Assembly: GCA_001972305.1 (NCBI GenBank)
Contig: BDDD01001972.1
Location: forward strand, 543,983-607,982
Length of the DNA: 64,000 nt
DNA from: Cephalotus follicularis
Taxonomy: Eukaryota > Streptophyta > Magnoliopsida > Oxalidales > Cephalotaceae
Direction: 5' to 3'
In this document: piece by piece, positions 45,690-56,359 of the stretch
Position numbering within the stretch: position 1 is the first letter of the stretch
Layout of the letters: each line of letters starts with the position of its first letter
Position numbers and translations under genes: made by a program
Notes under the pieces: model-generated
Seen by the model: only the letters and a program-made list of their open reading frames with translations
Databases searched by the model: none
Told to the model about the DNA's origin: nothing

Positions 45690-46180
45690 TGTTTGCTGGT
45701 GCTCCTCTTAGGAGTATCCTCTGGTCTTCCTTGTGGGAGTCTCATATGGTCCTCCTCTTGGGAGTTTCGTCTGGTCCTCCTCTAGGGAGTTCCTCTAGTC
45801 CCCCTCTTGGGAGTCTCATCTGGTCCTCCTCTTGGGAGTTCCTTTGGTCCTCCTATTGGGAGTCCCTCTGGTCCTCCTCTTGGGAGTCTCATCTGGTCCT
45901 CCTCCTGGGAGTTCCTCTTGTCCTCCTTTTGGGAGTCTCGTCTGGTCCTCCTCTTGGGAGTTCCTCTTGCCCTTCTCTTGAGAGTCTTGTCTGGTCCTCC
46001 TCTTGGGAGTTCCTTTGGTCCTCCTCTTGGGAGTCTCATCTGGTCCTCCTCTTGGGAGTCTCGTCTGGTCCTCCTCTTGGGAGTTCCTCTTGCCCTTTTC
46101 TCGGGAGTTCCTCTTGCCCTTTTCTCGGGAGTCTCGTATGATCCTCCTCTTGGGAGTTCCTCTGGTCCTCCTCTTGGGCT
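45690..46180. repeat. Tandem repeat block 4, 24-25-bp units
   Basis: About 20 units of 'ggtcctcctcttgggagtyt' with alternating endings. Confidence 0.9.
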
Positions 46181-46184
46181 GCTC

Positions 46185-46515
46185 GGCCAGGACACACATC
46201 ACTGATCTGCTTGGTCTGCTCGGCCAACACACAGCAAGGGTCAGCTCAGCCAAGACACACATCACTGGTTGGCATATCTGCTCTGCATGTCTGCCTGGAT
46301 TGCTCGACATGTCTGCTGGGCCCGTCTGCCCGGACTGTTGGGCATGTCTGCTCGGCCCATTTGCCCTGACTGCTCGGCATGTCTACTCAGCCCGTCTGCT
46401 TGGACTGCTCTACATGTCTGCTTGGCATGTCTGCTCGGCCCATCTGCCCGGACTGCTCGGCATGTTTGCTAGGCATGTCTGCCCGGACTGCTCGGCATGT
46501 CTGCTTCGCATGTCT
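46185..46515. repeat. Tandem repeat block 5, ~33-36-bp units
   Basis: Repeated 'ctgctcggcatgtctgctcg' and 'gcccatctgcccggac' segments. Confidence 0.85.
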
Positions 46516-46574
46516 GCCTGGATGGGTTCTCGGAATGCTCTCCTGGGAGGTTTCTCAGAATAATCCCCTAGAGG

Positions 46575-46795
46575 ACTTCTCAGAATGATCCTCTGGTCTG
46601 GCTTTGAGCTTCCGTGGTCTGGCTTCCGTCCCCGTGGTCTGGCTTTGAGCTTCTGTGCTCTGACTTCCATCCCCGTGGTCTGGCTTCCATCCCCGTGGTC
46701 TGGCTTCCATCCCAGTGGTCTGGCTTTGAGCTTCTGTGCTCTGACTTCCATCCCAGTGGTCTGGCTTTGAGCTTCGTGGTCTGGCTTTGAGCTCT
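46575..46795. repeat. Tandem repeat block 6, ~20-bp units
   Basis: About ten units alternating 'tggtctggctttgagcttc' and 'tggtctggcttccatccc'. Confidence 0.88.
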
Positions 46796-47107
46796 TGTAC
46801 TGGAAGACTCTGCCCTCAGAGATGTATCAATCTCTGACCAAGGAGGACGTCTTACCCCCCTTAGCGGGTTTCGCCTAGCCTCTTTGTGAGGCTTTTCTTG
46901 TTTTGAGATTTAATATTTTTGGTTACCTTTCGGGGGCACTGCCCCGAGCCCCTGCTCGCTGATCGGGCAACGGGACCCCCGTTTGCTCACCGGGGAGCGG
47001 AACCCCCGATATTCCATGCGAAGGGGTCATAGTCGAACTGCTTGATCAGGAGCAGTGGCAGTGTTTGTTCTCTTCAGAGGTATGATTAAAACAACTTTTT
47101 ATCACGT

Positions 47108-47128
47108 TTCCCACAGACAGCGCCAACT
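47108..47128 (-). other. Primer binding site of the Tat derivative
   Basis: Minus-strand GTTGGCGCTGTCTGTGGGA follows the LTR A end (...CATCA plus ACA). TTGGCGC-type sites are usual in Tat-clade elements. Confidence 0.8.
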
Positions 47129-47130
47129 GT

Positions 47131-50100
47131 TGATGCAGGAAACCTTCATTCCTTCAATAGTACCCTACGTGGAGGGCTTTTATTTGTAATGGAAACGCTG
47201 GAATCTGTCCGAGAAAGGTAGTTTCGTGGTTGACGATCCCTGCACAATAAGAGCACAAAGGTTGAAGGTCCAAGAGGTTGTTCTCCCGGGGACACTCCAA
47301 CGCTCATGTAAGAGCCCTGAATATTATAAAATATATTTATTGGGCATTGTAATTATTTTTTCACCTTTTTGGGCTAGACCCGAAATTTATGATGTATTTA
47401 TTTGAGCCTTAATGGAGCATGATTTGTGAATATGGGCTAAAAGAATTATGTTATTTTACTTGGGCCGGATTTATTGTGGTAATTGGATTTTTGGTATGAT
47501 GAGTGGAAAGTGTATTTTGGGCTAAGTGGAGTAAGACTGGCCCAAGCCCAAGTATAGCCCTTCACCATGAGAATTATCTCAAGAATTCTAGATCTTTCTT
47601 AAGGCCATGATAGAAGATGGGTGGTGGCCTGCAGACACACTTTTTGACATTATTTTGCACATTTTGTTCCAGAGAATTCGGAGAAGAGAGAGTGGGAAGA
47701 AGGAGACAAAGTGGGCACCGTCCATAGAGCCCCCTTGTCCCCTGCACTCCAATGGTATAAATACCATTATCTGGGAGCAAGGCTTAGTGCAAGGAAGAAG
47801 AATTGACAAAGCCAAAGTGTGTAGGAGACCTCTCCCGAGAAGAGAAGCCAGGATTTTCGAGGAGAAGAGGAAGCATCTCCGTTTTCAACCTTACCCCAGG
47901 TAGGTTGTTCCATGTCCGAGTGCCTACCAGCCTCTATGTGTATGCTTGATTGTTGTGTTGTTTTATTTTTTGGTTGCTTGTGTGTATTGTTATATTATTG
48001 TTAAATATAAGAGTAGAATCTGTGTGTGGTGCCTGGATGAGTGCCGACCTCAACATGTGTTCTTCACGTGAATGTCTCCTCTTCCCAAATTCGTGCGCCT
48101 TACTTACTTACCAAACAGTGAAGTCACCTGAAGACGCCATGGACAATGATGCTATGCTAGAGTCGAGCCTCCCTGGTCATGTGTCCGAGTATGGCGAGGT
48201 GCCTGTGCTCCTCGCCGGTAAGCGCCGAGTCCCCCTTCGTCGACGGCGTGCGCTATATAGGCGTCAAGTGTGCTGAAGATCACCCCCCTGCAACCATGCA
48301 AACTTACGTTGAGCTCCACAGCCAACGCCAGTAGTGCCGGGGGGGAGATGCCACGAACTGCCAGGGCTGAGCACGAACTGCCAGGGGCGAGCGCCAGGCA
48401 TGGCATGCCAGGGGCGAGCCCCAGGCATGCCAGGGAGAACGCCAGGCATGCCTGGGCGAACGTTAGGCATGCCAGGGGCGAACGCTAGGCATGCCAGGGG
48501 CGAACGTCAGGCATGCCAAGGATGAGCTTCCAGGGTGAACGCATGGGCTGCCAGGGTGAACGCGCATGAGCTGCCAGGGATACCGGGGACGGGAGCCCGA
48601 GCTGCCAGGGTGAACGCACACGAGCCACCGGGAAGAATGCTCGAGCTGTTGGGCTGAGGTGCAGGGATGACACAGTTAAATACCAGAGGAGTTAATGCCG
48701 GGGTACTCATGCCAGGGGAGCCATGCGTCGGAAGTCCATTCTTCCCAACCATGCCATGCAGCGACCTGAGCACTTCCCTCCGCTGAGCATGCCATACACT
48801 AGAAAACGCTGGCGTCACCCCTGTATGTAACCATGAGGAAAGGAAATGGAATGGGTGTTTTATGCGTGCCTGGCATGTGCTTAAATGGTAAACTTCTTCT
48901 TTGCATGCGCCATGCGGGCGCCTCTTGCGTACTGAGCGCCAACCAGTGCTTGTGTGTGCTGTGCAAACACAAAATGCATGGGAGGAAACCATGCGAGCTT
49001 ATACACCCAGGAAATGATAATAGTAAAGGAATGAAAGGGAAATAAGTATAATTAATGGAATAAATATAGGAAAGGAATTATATATATATATATATATATA
49101 TAGGATCCCAGGCAGGTGAGCCCAACGGGGGAGAATTCCACCAAGCAGGTGAACCCAAGGGGTGAATACCGCGAGGCAGGTGATCCTCGGGCGAATCCGC
49201 TAACGATGAACCTAAGGGTGAATTCCGCCAAAGCTGGTGATCCAAAGGGTGAACCGCAGAGCAGGTGAGTAAAGGGCGAATTCCGCTCAGCAGGTGAACC
49301 TGGAGGAGAATTCCGAGGGCCGGTGAGCCTAAAGGTGAACCATGTATACTGACCAGACCATAGGATGACCGGACTAGACTCCTCGGTATGTGATATGTAT
49401 GGTTTGAGTAGAGCAGTCCGAAAACAAAGGATGATAATGACTATGTTATGGATTGTGATCTGCATTCGTGTAGGCATGCATATTTATTATCATATTTCTT
49501 TCTCCTCTGCTATGTTTTGGTTGTTCCTCTGGTATGTGCCCGTGTATGTTGTAACCTACACAACCCTCAGGGTTGCTGACCCATTCCTTTGAATGGGCCA
49601 GGTCAGGAACAGGTAGTGGAGGCACATCTCAACAGCGGCAAGGATAAAGAGTGCAGTAAGTTACTCCCCCTCGACAGTACGCTTCCATGGTCAAAGTTGC
49701 AGGGAATAAATTATGTTTTTATTTTATTCTGGTTTATAGCAGTGTAAATTATATGATTCGAACTGGGTCTGTATATCCACACATTAAATAAAGGATTATG
49801 GTTATGATTTATTTTTAAGTTTTAAATTTTTATACTTAATTATGATGATGATTGTACGGATTGCCACGTGTTGAGTCGTGGGGCCCATCCCACGGTTCGG
49901 GGCGTGACAGCTGAAGTTAGTAATCGCACAGAGAATGCTAGGTTCTTTTGAGTGCTAAAGTGGCTGACCTGTGTAATGTCGTTGTTTTTAGTATTTATAG
50001 ACCTTGAATGTAACTGTTGAGCGTGGAAATTGGAGTTAACAGTTGCCCCTAAGGAAAATGCTCGAGGAGCCCAGACATTCCCCATGATCTTCGTCGGATT

Positions 50101-50299
50101 TGGTGCTTATTCCTTGTAAGACGTGGTGTTATGCATGCGCATATCTCTGGTCATGGGCTGGCAGCGCCCGAGGATCACGACACATTAATGCCATTCAAAT
50201 TATAACGTCGGGCCACGTGTCCAGGCCTGGAAAAGACATCTGACATCTTCTTCTGAGGGCACGTGGTACTATGCTTTAAATAGAAAATTCACCATATCA
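47131..50299 (-). repeat. LTR A of the Tat complex, interrupted by a solo LTR
   Basis: In minus sense it starts TGATATGG after the polypurine tract (50301-50322) and ends CCTGCATCA at 47131. Without the nested insertion it is about 560 bp. A TATA-like box (minus GGTCTATAAATAC) lies at 49991-50003. Both edges match the 3' LTR of Tat copy 1. It lies between two Tat internal regions: an antisense ORF and polypurine tract on one side, a PBS on the other. Confidence 0.82.
47307..49909 (+). mobile_element. Solo LTR of a Tekay/Del-like element nested in LTR A
   Basis: Starts TGTAAGAGCCC, ends GGTTCGGGGCGTGACA. Flanks gctca (47302-47306) and gctga (49910-49914) form a 5-bp target duplication with one change; removing the insert restores LTR sequence. 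Shares its end and long internal stretches with the LTR at 527-2692. Contains a (TA)n run at about 49079-49102 and GC-rich repeats ('gccaggggcgaacg', about 48360-48540). Confidence 0.88.
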
Positions 50300-50709
50300 T
50301 ATGCCCCCCCTGGTCCTTCTTCTCTGGCCTTGGCAGAGGAGGAGGAGCAGAGTTGAGAGTTCTTATCCGGGCAGAGCTCCCTAGCAAGGCTGGATACAAA
50401 CTAACCTGGGAAGAGGTAAAAAAGGCTTGCATGGACCCGAGTCGAGCTTGATCGTTTGTAGATGCACCCAATTCAACATACATGTGGATCCAACCTTATG
50501 GCCCAAACCAATTGCTGATAAGATATGACGTGACAGATGTCATTTCGCGCCATACCCCTTCAATTAATATCCATCATTGCGCCGTAAATTACGAATTTTG
50601 AACGCCTGACGCTTCGATGCCTACGCTCAAAACCCTTCGTTTGCCGCTCCTGATCTGGCAGAAGGATCTCCACCGTTAAGATCAACCAGGATCTATGGTC
50701 TGGATTCAT

Positions 50710-50731
50710 TCCCAAGGTCTTTAAATACCCC
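50710..50731 (+). promoter_or_regulatory. TATA-like promoter of the antisense ORF (Tat copy 2)
   Basis: GGTCTTTAAATACCCCTC about 105 bp before the ATG, matching GGTCTTTAAAAGGC in copy 1. Leader and ATG context (acaATGG) are favourable. Confidence 0.5.
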
Positions 50732-50835
50732 TCTTCCATTCTGGGGATGTTCTTTACGCATTCGCAATCCCTTTTACTTAACAAAGTATCTCCATATCCA
50801 CTTCGACTTCGTCTTCCTTTCTCTCTGAAAGCACA

Positions 50836-53676
50836 ATGGTCAGGACCAAACAGACCAAGAGGCTTGTTAGACACCCTGAGGTGGTGGCCCAGGCGTCCAC
50901 GGGGGTCACTATTATCGAGCACCCTTTCGACATGGAGGTGGAGATGGGGGTTTCCGCTGCCGGGAATCCCAACGTGGCGGCCACAGAGGCTAGGGTTCAA
51001 GTTGCTGAGACCCTCTTTAACCGGACAAAGATAGACCCCAAGAAGCTGGTAGAGTTGGTCAAGGAGTACTACATCCCCGACAACCTCGATTTTGAAATCC
51101 ATGCAAACCCCAGGGCCATCATGGAGTGCCGGCCGGGCAACCTCGTGGTGTTCCAGAATGCTCTGGAACATGTGCTGAGGTTTCCTCTGCCTCCCTTTGC
51201 CGTTACCATCCTCAAACACTACCAGGTCCACCCCTCGATGCTGCTGGCCCAGTCATGGGGGTTCATCATGGGCTTCCTGGTCAGGTGCCTAGAGGCGGGG
51301 GTGACAGACACTATTGGGCTGTTTAAGGAATTTCATACCATTACCTCCTCCCCAAAGAAGCGGGGATTCTACTTCAAGTCTTGTGCGGGCCGTCACAAAC
51401 TACTGGCCGAGAACACCAGGTCGGTCAAAAATTGGAGGGAGAAGTACTTCTTGATCAAGAACCTTCCTGGCTTAACGTCGAGCCCGTGGAGCGATACCTT
51501 GGACACCGTGGCCCTTAGCCTAAGGGTGCCCCTAAGCAGGGAAGAGAAGGTCGGGCTGGACAAGCTTCTGACGCTTGCTCCCGAGGAGGTGCTGGTGGTG
51601 GTCTCTGACTGAGGAGATCCCCATGGTGATTAGGATTGAAGAGGGCTCGGATGCCAAGACAGACCTGGATCCTCGGCTGTGGGAGTTGAGAGAGGAAGGA
51701 GCACGGGTGCCCAAGATGGACCTGAATCCATGGCAACCGGCCAAGGAGAGAGCCGTACTATGCTTTCCTTTGGATCATCATTTATTATCATATATTTTTT
51801 GTGTTTTCCTTCATCTATGCTTTGAATGTTCTTCTTACTGCCCTTCTACGCCTTTGTGCAGAGATGAAAAATCAGGAATCAGCTCTAGATGTTGTTAGGT
51901 CTGCCTGGGAGCAGGTCCGGGCTCAGAACCCTGAAGAACAGAGGCGAGAGGTCGCAGCGAAGAAAAAGGACCTCATGAGGAGGAAGTCCACTGCCGGGGC
52001 CGAGAAAAGAGCTTCCAAGGTGCCCAATGACAGGGCCAGGGCTGACGAGCATGCTCGGAAGAGAGCTAAGGAGGCACGGGCCCGGGATCATGCGGCCGAG
52101 GAGAGGGCTCGCAAAAGTGTCGAGGAGGCAAGGATCAGGATTGAGGGGGCCGTGGAGACCCGGGCTGGGACCGAGGCGATCGAGGAGACCGGGGCCGGGA
52201 CCGAGGAGGCCGTTGGCACCCTAGTCAGGGTTGACGAGATGACAGAGACCAATGTGGTCATTGACGCCATGACTGAGGAGAGGAGGGCTGAGATTTCCCT
52301 GGGCAAGCGGACTACTGTTGAGGCGCTTGACCATCCGTCGAGGAGGTAGAGGACAGAGGAGGGGGATGCACCAAGGATCGAGCCTGTTGAGGAGGGCTCC
52401 CAGGATCCTACTCTCATGTTCCCTGCTAAAGAGATCAAACAAATCAACAAAATCCTCACCAAGCTTGGCAGGGCTGGGGTTAATTTGAAGACATCTGGGG
52501 TCGCTATCGCCCTGGGCAAGGCTGGTCTCTTCCCCCGCGAAGTGGAGTTGAGAGAGGATTGGGACACTCCCCATCTCTGGACTCATCTCTTCCAGAGCTG
52601 CTTCAGGGTTAGTAAACTTTTTCTTAATCTTTTGATATCTGCGCATCCCCTGCTTTCTTTTGACAAAGTCTTCCTCTTCTCAGCTCATGAACGATGCCCA
52701 GCTTGTGAAGGAGAGGACCGAGCAGGAGAGTTCCTTGCTCGAACAACTTGGGGCTGAGAACTCTGAGTTCAAGAGGAAGGAGGATATCCTGAGAGCCCAA
52801 TTCGAAGACGTGATCAAGGTCCAGGAGGGCCTCTCCGCCGAGAAGGACAGAGCTCTCCAAGATCTGGCGAGGGAAAAAAATATAAGGCTAGCGGCTTCTG
52901 AGAGGATCACCCTCCTTGAGGAAAAGATTAAGGCCTACGTCGTGAGGCTTGTGGAGTACAAAGACCTTGAGGGGGTCCGGACCAAAGTTGCTATGGAGAG
53001 GGCCATTCTTGACTTCAAGGCTTCCTTGGAGTTTCGGGAGGCTCAGGACAGGGCCATGGAGAACTACCGGACGTCTAGGGAGTTTCAAGACGCCATGGCC
53101 GTGGCTGTGGAGGACTATAGGACTTCCAGGGAGTTTCAAGACGCCATGGCCGGGGCTGTGGAGAACTTCAGGGCTTCATAGGACTTCAACAAAGAGGTCT
53201 TCAAGAAGTCCTCGGTCCTTTTTCGTCGGGGGTTTTACTCTTGTCGAAACATGGTGGAATTTCATCCTGAGCTTCCACTAGAGTCCATTGTTTACGGGCC
53301 TCAGGTGAATGACTATGATTTCATCCCTGAGGGGGCTAATGACACCAAGGAGAGGGCTTTCCAAACCTTTGGAAAAGAACAAGGCTCCGATTGGGACCCC
53401 GAATGGGCGCCTGAGGGTCGTGACCTGGTCTTGCTCACTGAGCCTACCGGGGGGCCTGATATTAACCCTTCGGCCGCGATGCCTGTCTCTCTTGTCCTTG
53501 CTGAGGATTCTTGTGCTGACGTCTCCGCCGAAGGTGCTATTGTTGATCCCCTGGATGCGGATCATTCTCTTGAGCAAATGTCTGAAGATCCTCCTCCTCT
53601 GCCTATCGACCCAAGTCCAGAAGATCCTCCTCCTCTCCCAATCGTGCATGAGATCCCTTCCAGGGACAAGAACTAG
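50836..53676 (+). pseudogene. Tat copy 2: antisense ORF with RTKQT N-terminus, two introns, coiled coil
   Basis: The ATG at 50836 gives MVRTKQTKRLVRHPE. The N-terminal domain follows (AQSWGFIMGFLVRCLEAG, then LFKEFHTITSSPKKRGFYF), as in copy 1 and in plant 'putative gypsy-type transposon' proteins. A frameshift at about 51600 separates VVVSD from EEIPMVIRIEEG. Intron 1 is about 51755-51863 (acceptor gtgcag or gtgcagag). Exon 2 holds an Arg/Glu/Ala-rich helix and a TAG at 52347-52349. Intron 2 (52608-52683, 76 bp, GTTAGT...TCTCAG) follows ...SCFR in phase 0, exactly as in copy 1. Exon 3 is a coiled coil with direct repeats (YRTSREFQDAMA) and a Pro-rich acidic end, stop at 53674-53676. Function unknown; host-like splicing suggests separate expression. 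Confidence 0.78.
53040..53180 (+). repeat. Short in-frame repeat at the end of the coiled coil
   Basis: Units of about 60 bp encode ENYRTSREFQDAMAV, EDYRTSREFQDAMAG and ENFRAS; a local tandem duplication inside the antisense ORF. Confidence 0.75.
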
Positions 53677-54795
53677 GATAGATTTCTTGTTTTGACTTGT
53701 AATTTTTCTCTCTTTTTGTATTGTAACTATTTTACTGATTAATGATAAGAAGTATTTTTGCACCTCTCCTTCGTATGCTGTAATACTTTGCTTTGAAATA
53801 TCTCCAAGTACTCGCGAAGCACTAAGCTTTTTCACCCCGAGCTTTATTTGCTCTAGTTGAATTGTAGGCTGTGCTCGAGCTCTTCCCGGGTATGCACAAT
53901 TCCCTTAGGATAATTGAAAGCAAGTAACAGAGCTTGAACTTCAATTTGTGCAGCATTTTTCGCCTTGGGGACTTCAAGTTAGGTTAACTGGTAAACCTCA
54001 AATCGTTGCATTACAATATTTAGGCTTAATTACCTAAGCTTTATAATCCCCTTAGGACACCTTATCTCAAAGGTGCTTAGGCAAAGAGACTTAGCCTTTA
54101 CGAGTTCTGTTGTGTTCGTAGACTAAGTTTTTGGTCTGCTCAGGCAAGTTCCTATGGGTTTGCCGAGCAGGATATCGTCTGGTTCATCATGTTTTGAACC
54201 GGGTCGTCTGAGCTTACAGTCCTTGTAGGGACACTTGTTTTAAAGTGCTCAGTACAACGAGCTTGATCATTGCGAGTTCCCATGGATTCGCCTTTCAAGA
54301 CACGATTTTAGGTTTGGTCGAACAAGTTCCCATGGTATTGCCGACCAGAGTGTGCTCCCTGGGGAGTCTTATTGCTTCCTTGGAAGTCTTTCTAGAACTG
54401 CCCCCTGGGGGGTCTTTCCGTGCTCCCCTGGAGGAGGCTTTGTTGAGTGCTCCTTTGGAGGAGTCTTTAAGTGCTCCCCTAGAGGAGACTTTAAGTGCTC
54501 CCTTGGATGAGGCTTTAAGGGCTCTCCTGGGGGAGGCTTTAAGTGCTCCCTGGGGAAGGCTTTGAGTGCTCCCTTGGAGGAGGCTTTGAGTGCTCCCCTG
54601 GAGGAGTCTTTGAGTGCTCCCCTGGAGGAGGCTTTGTTGAGTTGAGGGAGTTGATCAGTGACTGTTCAGAGGTTTAAAGACATGAACATTGGGCCTCCGG
54701 TCCCTTGTAAACTTGGAACAATGATCTTGAACATAACTTTTTGGAAAAAATTCAACTTTTATTGATGTCTTGAATTTGTACAACTTACACAAAAT
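53677..54795 (-). repeat. Tat copy 2: 3' region with CTCC/GGAG repeats
   Basis: About 54350-54640 contains roughly ten ~24-28-bp units of 'gtgctcccctggaggaggct'. The rest is non-coding and matches 43790-44360 and 5200-5760. Convergent ends of integrase and antisense ORF flank it. Confidence 0.8.
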
Positions 54796-55990
54796 CATTG
54801 ATAGTATTTTCTCAAATGCTCAGCATTCCAAGCTCTGGCAATCTCCCTGCCCCCTAGAGTTTCAAGTTTGAATGTTCCTGGGCGGAGGACTCTCTTGATC
54901 TTGTATGGTCCTTCCGAGGCAGGGGCTAGTTTTCCTCTGGTACCGGTTAGGTCTGCAATAGCCGAGTTGCGTAGGACTAGATCTCCTTGCCTTAGTGGTC
55001 TGGGGCTTACTCTTCAGTTATAATAACGGCTCACCCTTTGTTGGTAGGCCGCAACTCTGATGGCGGCCTTGTCTCTGAGCTCTCCTACTAAATCAAGGAG
55101 GCATCTAAGTACTTATTTATTGTTCTCCTCAGTGAAGTGCACAACCCTTGGTAACTGGACACCAATTTCCACCGGTATCATGACTTTAGCTCCGAAATAA
55201 AGGCTGTATGGGGACTCACCAGTTGTGGTTCGAGGAGTGGTTCTATAAGCCGATAGTACACTTGGTAGCTCCTCTGTCCATCTTCCTTTGCTGTCTTCTA
55301 GGCGCTTCTTCAAACCCGAGATGATTTCTTTGTTGATAACCTCGGCTTGACCGTTACTCTAGGGGTATGCTACTTAGGCAAGCCTATGCTCTATTTTTCA
55401 TTCACTGCAAAATTCACGGAAGGCTTGGCAATCAAACTGTTTTCCGTTGTCGGAGACTATTATCCTCGGGACTCCGAATGTACAGATGATTGACTTCCAC
55501 ACGAAGCTCTCCGTGTTCTTTTCAGTGATCGTGGCTAAGGGTTCTGCTTCCACCCACTTGGTAAAATAATCCACTACTACAATGAGGAACTTCCTCTGGC
55601 CTGTGGCCAAGGGTAGTGGTCTCACGAAGTCCATCCCCCATTTTGCAAAGGGCCAGGGGGCCATGACAGACGTCAAAGGTTGAGAAGGTCTTATTCTTAT
55701 GTTTGCATTCCTCTGGCACTTGTCGCATTTTCTTACCAAGTCTATGGCATCTTGATGCAAGGTCGGCCAATAGTAGCCCTGTCTTAACAACTTGTGGGAC
55801 AATGTCCTGCCCCCAGTGTGGTTGCCACAAACTCCTTCATGGACTTCCCTTAGGCATAATCGGCATCTAAGGGAGTCAAACATCTCAGCCGAGGAAAAGA
55901 AAAATACCTTTTGTAGAGGATCCCATCTCGGAGCTGAAATCTATTTGCCCTGTACTCAAGCTTCCTTGCTTCCGCGGGGTCCTCGGGTAG
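54796..55990 (-). pseudogene. Tat copy 2: integrase
   Basis: The zinc finger HEGVCGNHTGGRTLSHKLL with CDKCQRNA, the core WGMDFVRPLPLATGQRKF, DYFTKWVEAEP, VSDNGKQFD and the end AWNAEHLRKYYQ are visible. A stop after REFCSE (about 55398) and frame changes around 55315-55390 and 55010-55110 break it. The hAT element interrupts the frame just upstream, between the NWLRNGIL and DPAE segments. Confidence 0.85.
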
Positions 55991-55993
55991 AAT

Positions 55994-56160
55994 TAGACCT
56001 GGCAAACGGGTACCCATGGGTACTCGTGGGTACGGGTGATAACGGGTGTACCCGTTGGGTAACGAGTAAAAATTACTCGTTTTTTAACGGGTACTAAAAG
56101 GTATACCCATTACCCACCCGCAACGGGTATGGGTAGCCGCGGGTACCCATTTGATTTTTT
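55994..56160. repeat. hAT left terminal and subterminal repeats
   Basis: Dense 'cgggtaccc' and 'aacgggta' motifs in both orientations, ending near 56150. Confidence 0.85.
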
Positions 56161-56359
56161 TATTAAAAATGAAAATTAATTAATAAAATTGATAAAATAA
56201 CTTAAAAATAGTAAATACAAATCATAAACCTAAACAAATGTTATATTTAAGTTATAAATAATACATGTTTTCAATTACTTTACCAAAAATAAAAGATCAA
56301 ACTTGTTCCATACACATAAAAAAATCAAAGTAAATTGTTCTTGTGAAAATGTTCAATAT

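Larger units (their letters stand above)
43189..50299 (-). mobile_element. Non-autonomous Tat derivative between LTR A and LTR B (no coding region)
   Basis: In minus sense: LTR A (50299 to 47131), PBS at about 47128-47108 (GTTGGCGCTGTCTGTGGGA), 3.4 kb without any gene, a polypurine tract and LTR B (43686 to 43189). The interior consists of tandem-repeat blocks (44365-46795) plus a 43700-44360 segment. That segment matches the 3' region of Tat copy 2 at 53790-54350 (for example 'agctttttcacccc' and 'gagctcttcccgg'). Gag, pol and the antisense ORF are absent. Long open frames in it arise from the repeats and are not genes. LTR A also serves as the 3' LTR of Tat copy 2. Confidence 0.78.

Noticed and set aside
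44691-46563. Long open frames on both strands in the repeat-rich Tat derivative (up to 265 codons)
   Set aside because: They come from tandem repeats whose unit lengths avoid stops. Products are low-complexity and several frames are open at once; no conserved domain.
44365-46795. Possible CRISPR-like array
   Set aside because: Units are contiguous tandem repeats without unique spacers, in a plant retroelement.
48152-48992. Frames rich in Arg, Pro, Gly in the nested solo LTR
   Set aside because: Repeats of 'gccaggggcgaacg' type in the LTR; no domain, several frames open.
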